Shown one piece after another: positions 1 through 5,312 of a stretch of 5,312 nt of DNA. The position numbers and the translations under genes are program-made. Source of the stretch: an uncultured Spirochaetaceae bacterium. Lineage in GTDB: Bacteria > Spirochaetota > Spirochaetia > Sphaerochaetales > Sphaerochaetaceae. The stretch's first letter is position 1; every line of letters starts with the position of its first letter. The notes under the pieces are model-generated. The model ran no database searches. It was not told the origin of the DNA and saw only the letters and a list, made by a program, of their open reading frames with translations. The DNA lies in contig CAMKAB010000083.1 of NCBI GenBank assembly GCA_946410375.1, positions 1 to 5,312 on the forward strand, given 5' to 3'.

Positions 1-663
1 AACGTTCATCAGAAGAGAATTATAAAATAGGTTTATGTAGTTTGTCATGGGGGGGGGGGGGGGGGGGGGGGGTCGGAGCACAAAGCCTTCCGGCGGGGAT
101 GAGATATGAAGCATAATGCAGGAAAACAGCGCAACAGCGTAAAGAATGTAAACTATAATGTTGAATAAGTTGAACTTACTGAGGTTTACGAAGTTTTGCG
201 CTTTCGGAAGCAACATGGTGAATATGAAACTCACTACGGATGTTGAAATCAGATATATGGTCGCATTGCTCTGATCTGTTTCGCTTGAAAACAAACAGTA
301 TCCGATAAGAGTGAATACCCCCATATAGGTGGAAAATATGAAGACATTCACATATTCCACCGGAGGTATTATGTAGAAATGGAAAATCGAAGCGAAGTTA
401 TCCAATATTCTTACTTCGGCAATTATTGAGAAAATCAGGTGCAGGGGAATGAAAACCGTTTCCGAACTGAACATGCTCACGAGCGAGTGGTAGTAAAATG
501 CGGCGAACAAACCTACGCATATCACGCGTACAATGCACGATATGAAATTGATTTTCTGTTCAAAAACATCGCAATTTTGTACCGCATTTACGCAAAACGC
601 AATAACCGTGAGAGATAATACAATTTGTATCAGAGAAAGCAGCACTCGGGTAAATTTACTCAT
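1..663 (-). CDS. Multi-pass membrane protein of unknown family, 3' end beyond the window, containing a poly-C tract
   Basis: This frame runs from the ATG at 663-661 to the window edge without a stop (221 codons seen), so it is partial. I do not recognise the family. The product is strongly hydrophobic, with likely membrane segments near residues 5-27, 39-60, 68-84, 101-125, 133-152 and 163-188, giving five or six passes and few charged residues between them. After the last segment a short tail (SSPPEGFVLR, 188-197) leads into eight prolines (198-205) encoded by 24 consecutive C, then MTNYINLFYN and on to the edge. The start is supported by AGAGG nine bases upstream. It begins 22 nt after the GH13 stop with no terminator between, so the two are probably cotranscribed. 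Base composition looks more AT-rich than the GH13 gene. That the prolines are translated is inference: a 23-C tract would end the protein right after the tract, and residues 206-221 could instead begin a second gene. Confidence 0.7.
   Translation of the reverse strand, partial: MSKFTRVLLSLIQIVLSLTVIAFCVNAVQNCDVFEQKINFISCIVRVICVGLFAAFYYHSLVSMFSSETVFIPLHLIFSIIAEVRILDNFASIFHFYIIPPVEYVNVFIFSTYMGVFTLIGYCLFSSETDQSNATIYLISTSVVSFIFTMLLPKAQNFVNLSKFNLFNIIVYILYAVALFSCIMLHISSPPEGFVLRPPPPPPPPMTNYINLFYNSLLMNV
49..72. repeat. Uninterrupted 24-nt poly-G (poly-C on the coding strand) tract
   Basis: Twenty-four consecutive G on the plus strand, flanked by T on both sides, lie inside the minus-strand membrane-protein frame as eight CCC codons. 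Homopolymers of this type mutate by slipped-strand mispairing and underlie phase variation in several host-associated bacteria; that is established for other species and inferred here. The length is a multiple of three, so the frame continues; other lengths truncate it. The tract is unusually long compared with the roughly 8-14 nt tracts commonly described for phase-variable genes, so the exact count should be treated as uncertain. Confidence 0.9.
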
Positions 664-672
664 TCCGTATAA

Positions 673-677
673 CCTCT
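673..677 (-). promoter_or_regulatory. Ribosome binding site of the membrane-protein gene
   Basis: AGAGG on the minus strand ends nine bases before the ATG at 663. It lies wholly in the 22-nt gap after the GH13 stop codon. It fixes the start of an otherwise unrecognised gene and shows that the gene can be translated on its own within a shared transcript. Confidence 0.65.
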
Positions 678-685
678 GAGGAATC

Positions 686-3600
686 TTACAGCGTTTCTCT
701 TAAATTATCCAGTTTGTATTCGGCGTTTATGTCTCGCAACATCCAGTACTTGATTTCCTTGTCGCATTCCGCTTCATCAAAAGATTCGCTCTTTATGGCG
801 CGGGCGAAATAAGAAACATACAGACATTCCTGGAAGTTCTCTCCCTTGTACCAAAGAATATCCTTGTAGAGGTTCACCTGTAAAAGCTGCATGAAATCGT
901 CGTTTCGGAGATAGTCCGAAATTTTTTCGGAAGGATCGGCAAGAATCAAAGCCGCTCTTCCGATGATTTCCATGTTTTTATCGTACAGTCTGTTCAGCAT
1001 GAGCCGCTTAAGCGTGTTCATAATATTAGAGAGAGGCGCGTTTTTCTTCACGAACGGGAAGAGGGCGAACGCAGCGGAAATAATAACCGGTAATTCGTCT
1101 TTCAGTATGAAATTGCCCGTAGAGAATGTTTTTGTCCTGCTCAGATTTTCTATCTTATTCAGCAAATCCATTATATCCTGCGGCTTGGTGTGCTTAACCG
1201 AAAGTTCCAGCTTCCCGAAAAGTCCCTCAATTTCTTCCAGGTAGGTGTAGTATCCGCCCAGGGTTTGCAGAATGTCCATTTTCGCATGGTTCACTTCAGC
1301 TTCCGCATTGCCTGAATTGTTGTTTTCTCCGCCGTTTTTTGCGTTTCCGCAGGAAAGCAGCGTTCTTAAATCGCCGAGGAATTTTTCGGAGGTCAGTGCG
1401 CGCGCTATGTCAAAGTACGGGCGTAAATACATCAGCGAAATTTCCAAATCGATGTCGGCGACGCCCCTGCCTTGCAGTGAGTTGCAGAGTTCTTCGTAAA
1501 TGCCGTCTATGTCTTCAATTTCGTGAATATCGGTGAGAACAACCGTTTCGTATCCGTTCAGAGATACCCAGTAGCCTTCCTCGTATATTTTCAGCGACGG
1601 ACAAAGGTACCAAAGCCCGTTTGTGAAATTTTTGTAGATGAGGAACATTCTGGCGCGTCTGGAAAGTCCGAACGCTTCGGCAAGGCTCACCGAGCGGGTT
1701 ATGCGTCCCGATTCGGTGCGAACCATTTTGTCTGCCCCTTGATACACACGGCCTTGTGCATGTTCATACCGGTTGTTGTAAAGAACAAAGGTTTTGCACC
1801 CCGGTTCTCCGTTCACGTATGCGTAAACCGATTCCTGTATGTAGCCGTTGTCGTTCACATCAAAGAGTTCAAAATTTGTACAGCCGGAGAAGAGGTATCG
1901 CCTTTTCAAGAGCGGGAAAATCCTCCGATTGTGCTCATCTATAAGCCACTGATTGGGTTTTTCGTCCCAGTATGCGCGCTGGTATTCCATTCCGTACTTC
2001 TCGCGGAAACCCTGAATCTGTCCGTGGCCGAACATCGGGAGACCCGGCATTGTGGCGAGAAGCGTGCAGATACCGAAGTATTTATCTCCGTCGCCGAATT
2101 GCGCGATGGCCGTTTCCTCGTCCGGGTTGTTCATGAAGTTCACATAGCGTTTTAAAATCTCAGGGTCGAAAAGCAAGGTGTTCTTAATGCTGTCGCGGTA
2201 TTTCTTGTTGTCTTCGTCCTTCATCATGTGCATAAAGGCGCTGTTGTACACCCTGTGCATGCCCAGCGTGCGGACAAAGTAGCTTTCCATCATCCAGAAC
2301 GCTTCCGCAAGGAGCAGCGTGTCCGGCACTTCCTGCGCGATTCTGTCCACCACTTCTCTCCAGAACTCCACCGGAATGGCGCGGTTGAAGTCTTCATCGC
2401 TCATCGCATAAATGCTTCTGCCCGCAATATCTCCGCCGTTTCCGTATTTCGGGTACCACAAACGCTGAATCTGCTTCTTTGCAAGGGTCATTGCGGCATC
2501 AAAGCGAATGATGTGGAAATTACGCGCCACGTCTAAAATCTGCTGAATAACCGCTTCCCTTGTTTCGCCTTTCAGAAAATCAAGCTGAGCTGTGTCGTTC
2601 CACGGGATGGATGTGCCGTCGTTGCCGTGGAAAACATAGCTTGTCTTGCCGGTTCTTTTGTCGTGCAGACGGAACGTGATTGCGGCATCGGTGCGGTTAT
2701 AGTAGTGATCTTCGATTTTCACTTCAATTGCCGGATTGCTTGAAACATCCGGACCGTTGTACGTGTATGTGGGATACGGAATCCAGTCCTGCTGCATGAA
2801 AAGCTCCGGTCTGTCTACGAGCCAGTCGCTGTCTAGTCCCATATGGTTGGGAACCATATCGCTCGCCAGGCGTATTCCGCGCATCTCGCAACGCCATCTT
2901 AGGTTGCTTAAGGCATCCCAGCCTCCGATTCTGCCGGAAATATTGTATCCTTTCAGAGAATATGCGGAGGATTCCGCGTCCGGGTTCCCGCAAAGCTGTT
3001 TGATCGTTTTGCTCGCCGTGCTTCTTTCCCAAAGTCCTATGAGCCAAAGCGCGGTGAATCCGCTGTTTCTGAGGAAGTCCAATTCTTCATCGGGAATCGC
3101 ATCCAATGTGTGAATATCCCGTTTGTATTTTTTAGAAAGCTGGTCCAGCCAAACAAGGGTGCTCTTTGCCATCATAACGACGTTAGGCATCCAGTTTTTG
3201 TCTTCGGAGAAGGATTCAATATCGCTTTCTCCCGTGTAGGTTATCGTCCCGTATTCGCCGGGACCGTTAAAGCGGGGATGGTTTTCCTCTGCGATGTAGT
3301 CCAGGCTTCTTAAAAGCATAAGGCGAAGCTCTTCCGGTAAAAATTCCGCCCAGTGTTCAAGTATGTACTTTATCTGTTTTACAAGAGATGTCGGATGAAG
3401 ACGAGCAGGGTAGGTGAGAAAACTGAAAAGGTCTTCTTCTGAAGATTTTGTGATGCTTCCGCCTTGAAGGTAAGTTCCGAGGAGCGCCTTGAGAGCCTTT
3501 GTGCCCTGAGGGAAGCTGAGGTTCTTCTGATCCAGGAGAGCGTGAGTGGCTTCAAGGATTGCAGGGTTTTCCTGATATACCCAGTGTACGAAGAATTCTC

Positions 3601-3961
3601 GGATTGATTCTTCCGTGGTTTTTTCTCCCTCCAGCTTGGTAGGGAATTTCTCTTCGTAGTATTTTAAAACTTCGGTTACCGCGTCGTTTTTTTCCGCAAG
3701 CACTGCAATTCTCGAAAAAGGATCGGTGTATGAAGCCTTTATGTAGAATGAGATGATGGTTTCATACACGAGGTGCAGAACCGCAACCGCATTTAAATTG
3801 GCGGCCGAGATTATCTGCTTGTTTTTTTTGTTGTAAATGAATGACAATTCTTGTGATTGTCTGTAAATGCTGTTTAATTTATTCTGAGTTTCAAAAACAG
3901 GGGTTTGATATTCCATGTTTTCGCGCGAATATTCCGAGATTCTGAAGTCTCTGTTTTTCAT
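686..3961 (-). CDS. GH13 alpha-amylase-superfamily protein with long N- and C-terminal helical extensions
   Basis: A 1091-residue protein, probably an alpha-glucan hydrolase or transglycosylase; no signal peptide is visible, so it is likely cytoplasmic. Residues 1-260 are mostly helical and not assigned. The catalytic barrel spans about 285-700: GYNISGRIGGWDAL (338-351), region I DMVPNH (368-373), region V-like TAQLDFL (457-463), region II IIRFDAA with Arg486 and nucleophile Asp488, region III LLLAEAFW with acid/base Glu553, and region IV FMNNPDE (609-615) with the third carboxylate Asp614. The usual His before that Asp is Pro613. PGLPMFGHGQ (639-648) fits strand eight. A beta-rich part (about 700-815) resembles a C domain. 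A helical tail follows, broken by an Asn/Gly-rich linker (about 872-890). It is about twice the length of a simple alpha-amylase. The start at 3961 is preferred over the in-frame ATG at 4117 because AGGAG lies nine bases upstream, while 4117 coincides with the predicted transcription start. GH13 membership is secure; the exact reaction is not determinable here. Confidence 0.93.
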   Translation of the reverse strand: MKNRDFRISEYSRENMEYQTPVFETQNKLNSIYRQSQELSFIYNKKNKQIISAANLNAVAVLHLVYETIISFYIKASYTDPFSRIAVLAEKNDAVTEVLKYYEEKFPTKLEGEKTTEESIREFFVHWVYQENPAILEATHALLDQKNLSFPQGTKALKALLGTYLQGGSITKSSEEDLFSFLTYPARLHPTSLVKQIKYILEHWAEFLPEELRLMLLRSLDYIAEENHPRFNGPGEYGTITYTGESDIESFSEDKNWMPNVVMMAKSTLVWLDQLSKKYKRDIHTLDAIPDEELDFLRNSGFTALWLIGLWERSTASKTIKQLCGNPDAESSAYSLKGYNISGRIGGWDALSNLRWRCEMRGIRLASDMVPNHMGLDSDWLVDRPELFMQQDWIPYPTYTYNGPDVSSNPAIEVKIEDHYYNRTDAAITFRLHDKRTGKTSYVFHGNDGTSIPWNDTAQLDFLKGETREAVIQQILDVARNFHIIRFDAAMTLAKKQIQRLWYPKYGNGGDIAGRSIYAMSDEDFNRAIPVEFWREVVDRIAQEVPDTLLLAEAFWMMESYFVRTLGMHRVYNSAFMHMMKDEDNKKYRDSIKNTLLFDPEILKRYVNFMNNPDEETAIAQFGDGDKYFGICTLLATMPGLPMFGHGQIQGFREKYGMEYQRAYWDEKPNQWLIDEHNRRIFPLLKRRYLFSGCTNFELFDVNDNGYIQESVYAYVNGEPGCKTFVLYNNRYEHAQGRVYQGADKMVRTESGRITRSVSLAEAFGLSRRARMFLIYKNFTNGLWYLCPSLKIYEEGYWVSLNGYETVVLTDIHEIEDIDGIYEELCNSLQGRGVADIDLEISLMYLRPYFDIARALTSEKFLGDLRTLLSCGNAKNGGENNNSGNAEAEVNHAKMDILQTLGGYYTYLEEIEGLFGKLELSVKHTKPQDIMDLLNKIENLSRTKTFSTGNFILKDELPVIISAAFALFPFVKKNAPLSNIMNTLKRLMLNRLYDKNMEIIGRAALILADPSEKISDYLRNDDFMQLLQVNLYKDILWYKGENFQECLYVSYFARAIKSESFDEAECDKEIKYWMLRDINAEYKLDNLRETL

Positions 3962-3970
3962 ACAATAGGG

Positions 3971-3975
3971 CTCCT
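3971..3975 (-). promoter_or_regulatory. Ribosome binding site that sets the GH13 start
   Basis: AGGAG on the minus strand ends nine bases before the ATG at 3961. It decides the start against the 52-codon longer frame opening at 4117, which has no such site. The motif overlaps a small inverted repeat (TCCT, CAC, AGGA; 3982-3972) that could partly hide it. Confidence 0.75.
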
Positions 3976-4003
3976 GTGAGGAAAATTTGCTGTCAGCACG
4001 GCT

Positions 4004-4039
4004 GCGGAGGACATTCCCGCTTAGGAATGCCGCGTTTTT
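4004..4039 (+). terminator. Possible plus-strand terminator or hairpin inside the GH13 leader
   Basis: A stem of CATTCC and GGAATG around a 6-nt loop, extended by GCGG and CCGC with a one-sided 4-nt bulge, is followed on the plus strand by G and five T (4035-4039). The T run lies only on the plus-strand exit side, so it would stop antisense transcription. No plus-strand gene needs it. It may equally be just a leader hairpin. Confidence 0.3.
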
Positions 4040-4055
4040 GAGGAGGCGAGCGGTG

Positions 4056-4097
4056 AAGCCCGCGCCGCTCTCCGGTCCGCTTTTATGCGGGCTTTTT
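4056..4097 (+). terminator. Possible plus-strand intrinsic terminator at the upstream end of the GH13 leader
   Basis: AAGCCCGC (4056-4063) and GCGGGCTT (4087-4094) form a perfect 8-bp GC-rich stem followed by a T run (4093-4097) on the plus strand. The 23-nt loop is long for an intrinsic terminator and contains further GC-rich bases. On the minus strand the stem is followed by CACCGCTC rather than T, so it should not terminate GH13 transcription. Confidence 0.35.
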
Positions 4098-4121
4098 ATG
4101 GTGTGCGAACTAAGCATTCTT

Positions 4122-4150
4122 ATTGTAGCATAACTTATCGGAGATATTAA
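4122..4150 (-). promoter_or_regulatory. Sigma-70-type promoter driving the GH13 operon
   Basis: On the minus strand TTAATA (4150-4145) is followed after 17 bp by TACAAT (4127-4122), preceded by TGC, an extended -10. The -10 matches TATAAT at five of six positions and the -35 matches TTGACA at four of six, with ideal spacing. Transcription should start near 4115, giving a leader of about 150 nt. This start at or just past the ATG at 4117 is the main reason to reject the longer GH13 reading. Confidence 0.6.
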
Positions 4151-4216
4151 GAAAATTTTTTTGTGATTTGTGTGGAGACGCGCGATACGTTTTATTTGAG
4201 TTTGTGTGAGGTATTA

Positions 4217-4237
4217 TAAAAACAAGCGGATTCCGCT
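4217..4237 (-). terminator. Modest intrinsic terminator downstream of the aldolase gene
   Basis: Read on the minus strand, AGCGG and CCGCT form a 5-bp stem around AAT (4237-4225), followed by TTG and a run of five T (4222-4218), then AT-rich sequence. The stem is short, so efficiency may be partial. It sits about 120 nt past the aldolase stop and before the GH13 promoter, which supports separate transcription units. Confidence 0.5.
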
Positions 4238-4356
4238 GAGGGCTTAAGAGTGGCAGTCTTATCGGCGTTCTTGCGATGGCCTTACCGGTGTTGTCGCGAG
4301 GCGATATTAAAATAAACGGATTTTGTCGTAGTCTTTATCCCGAAACCGGTATGCGT

Positions 4357-5277
4357 TTACTCGGAAATTCCTACCGCTTGGGTTTTTCCGAGCATGAAGA
4401 TGTTTTCAGGGTTGGTGAAGTTTTCAGCGCGACCTTCGGAGCCGGACAAATCAATCCAGTGCTTTATGAAATTCTGTATCGCCTCTTCCTGACGAGCCAT
4501 AAGGTCCATATAGCCGATTTTCGGGTTCTTGTCCAGTTCCGCTTTCAGGGCGTCTCTGGAAGCGTTGAAAACATCCGTAACCACGTTGATTTTGTTGATT
4601 CCGGCTTTTACCGCCTTTAAAATGTTTTCGTCTCCGCTGCCGGAACCGCCGTGGAGCGCAATGGGCATTCCGTTTGTGGCGTCTTTGCAACTCTTTATAA
4701 TGTCAAAATTTATCTGTGGTACAAAACCAGCGGGGTATTCCCCGTGAGCAGTTCCGCATGCCACGGCGAGGCAATCCGTTCCGGTGAACTTTACGAACTC
4801 CCGGGCGTCTTCCGGGCGGGTGTAGAGGTCTTCTTTCAGATTATCACCGCTTGATGCCTGTCCCACGTGTCCGAGCTCGCCCTCTATTCCCATATTGAGT
4901 GCGTGGCATATTTCCGCGTAATGCTTTGTTTTTCGCATATTGGTTTCAAAATCGTATAAGGAGCCGTCGTACATAATGGAGGAAAAACCGTTTTTTATGG
5001 CGTACATTATGCGTTCCGTGCTGCTGCCGTGGTCAAGACATACCGCCACGGGAATTTTGGTGTAACTCGCCAGCGTCTTAATCAGCGGTACGATAAGTTC
5101 CGCTTTGGCGTGGTTGTGCATCATGTTTTGTCCTAAAAGTATGATGACCGGTGCGCATTTTTCCGAAGCGGCGGTGATTATCGCCCGAGCGCTTTCCATG
5201 TTTACGGCGCTTGTTGCAATCACGGCGTAATTCTTTTCTGCTGCATCAGTTAAAATTGTTTTAATATTTGTATACAT
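4357..5277 (-). CDS. Class II (zinc) ketose-bisphosphate aldolase, fructose- or tagatose-1,6-bisphosphate type
   Basis: A 306-residue cytoplasmic enzyme of the class II aldolase family, which splits a ketose 1,6-bisphosphate into dihydroxyacetone phosphate and glyceraldehyde 3-phosphate. Length and motifs fit the family from end to end. LDHGSS (81-86) holds the likely catalytic Asp82 and metal ligand His83; EGELG (132-136) holds Glu134; GTAHG (175-179) gives ligand His178; LHGGSGSGDE (208-217) gives ligand His209 plus the phosphate-binding glycine/serine loop; NVVTD (231-235) is the second phosphate-binding segment. The spacing of Asp82, His83, His178 and His209 matches the class IIB layout. 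Fructose-bisphosphate, tagatose-bisphosphate and related aldolases are hard to tell apart by sequence, so no symbol is given. The gene is complete, with GGAG 11 bases before the ATG. It is followed by a 239-nt spacer with a terminator, so it is probably not in the GH13 operon. Its own promoter lies mostly outside the window. Confidence 0.92.
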   Translation of the reverse strand: MYTNIKTILTDAAEKNYAVIATSAVNMESARAIITAASEKCAPVIILLGQNMMHNHAKAELIVPLIKTLASYTKIPVAVCLDHGSSTERIMYAIKNGFSSIMYDGSLYDFETNMRKTKHYAEICHALNMGIEGELGHVGQASSGDNLKEDLYTRPEDAREFVKFTGTDCLAVACGTAHGEYPAGFVPQINFDIIKSCKDATNGMPIALHGGSGSGDENILKAVKAGINKINVVTDVFNASRDALKAELDKNPKIGYMDLMARQEEAIQNFIKHWIDLSGSEGRAENFTNPENIFMLGKTQAVGISE

Positions 5278-5288
5278 ATTATTGTTGT

Positions 5289-5292
5289 CTCC
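5289..5292 (-). promoter_or_regulatory. Ribosome binding site of the aldolase gene
   Basis: GGAG on the minus strand, 11 bases before the ATG at 5277, is slightly farther than ideal but is the only good match. It supports the annotated start, as does the alignment of the first residues with the normal N-terminus of class II aldolases. Confidence 0.5.
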
Positions 5293-5312
5293 GTTTTATA
5301 AGATTTTGCGAC

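Larger units (their letters stand above)
3962..4115 (-). promoter_or_regulatory. GC-rich, inverted-repeat-containing 5' leader of the GH13 gene
   Basis: Between the predicted transcription start and the chosen ATG lies about 150 nt, visibly richer in GC than the AT-rich spacer beyond it. On the plus strand it holds AAGCCCGC (4056-4063) paired with GCGGGCTT (4087-4094); GAGCGG (4048-4053) paired with CCGCTC (4065-4070); and CATTCC (4012-4017) paired with GGAATG (4024-4029), the last extended by GCGG (4004-4007) and CCGC (4030-4033) across a 4-nt bulge. The first two pairings interleave and are unlikely to form fully together. The minus frame stays open through this region by chance or because it is a recurring element. 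I match it to no known riboswitch class. Confidence 0.5.

Noticed and set aside
1523..2155. A 210-codon open frame on the plus strand, and other plus-strand frames over the GH13 gene
   Set aside because: They lie entirely antisense to the GH13 catalytic region, whose minus-strand motifs are unmistakable; their products show no family features and they lack convincing ribosome binding sites.
3961..3966. TACAAT on the plus strand as the -10 of an antisense promoter
   Set aside because: No acceptable -35 lies at the right distance, and the bases are the complement of the GH13 start region, so chance is likely. It is noted only because of the plus-strand T runs downstream.
4048..4094. A complete H-type pseudoknot in the GH13 leader
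   Set aside because: The topology fits, but only 2 nt would have to cross the 8-bp stem, which is too short; I treat the two stems as competing instead.
3962..4115. A known riboswitch (c-di-GMP, glycine, SAM or T-box type) in the leader
   Set aside because: I could not find the conserved core motifs of any of these classes on the minus strand.
4276..4620. Plus-strand open frame over the 3' end of the aldolase gene
   Set aside because: It overlaps the conserved C-terminal aldolase coding sequence in antisense and has no recognisable product.
4451..4690. Minus-strand frame of 79 codons inside the aldolase gene
   Set aside because: An alternative-frame shadow rich in Arg and Gln, fully inside a gene with intact active-site motifs.
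5295..5300. TATAAA on the minus strand as the -10 of the aldolase promoter
   Set aside because: It would start the transcript at about the ribosome binding site, leaving no usable leader; the true promoter is probably outside the window.

Overview
The window reads as a stretch of a bacterial chromosome in which every supportable gene lies on the minus strand. A Spirochaetota, Treponema-like, host-associated organism is my best guess. This rests on moderate overall GC, a large cytoplasmic GH13 protein of a type I associate with spirochaetes among other phyla, and a very long poly-G tract. It also rests on a vague, unverified memory of similar leader-derived peptides in treponeme genomes. I hold the assignment weakly.

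Layout in the direction of transcription (right to left): (1) 5277-4357, a complete 306-residue class II ketose-bisphosphate aldolase with all metal and catalytic residues. (2) 4356-4118, a spacer with a modest intrinsic terminator (about 4237-4217) and a good extended -10 promoter (4150-4122) facing the next gene. (3) About 4115-3962, a roughly 150-nt GC-rich leader with several inverted repeats. The longest open frame runs through this leader, but the real GH13 start is almost certainly the ATG at 3961 behind an AGGAG. (4) 3961-686, a 1091-residue GH13 (alpha-amylase superfamily) protein with a long helical N-terminal region, a complete catalytic triad, a Pro in place of the usual region IV His, and a long helical C-terminal region. 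(5) 663-1, starting 22 nt after the GH13 stop with its own ribosome binding site, an unrecognised five- or six-pass membrane protein that stays open to the window edge.

The most striking element is an uninterrupted run of 24 G (49-72) inside the frame of the membrane protein, read as eight CCC proline codons. At 24 the frame continues to the edge. One fewer C gives an immediate TGA that overlaps a downstream ATG as ATGA. One more C gives a stop nine codons after the tract. This is the arrangement expected of a slipped-strand (phase-variable) switch, although such a homopolymer 48 nt from the window end could also be miscalled.

The GH13 and membrane genes look like one transcription unit, so an alpha-glucan enzyme may be expressed with a membrane protein whose C-terminus or downstream partner could vary by tract length. 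The aldolase seems to be a separate upstream unit that shares the broad theme of sugar metabolism. No tRNA, rRNA, CRISPR array or insertion sequence was seen.
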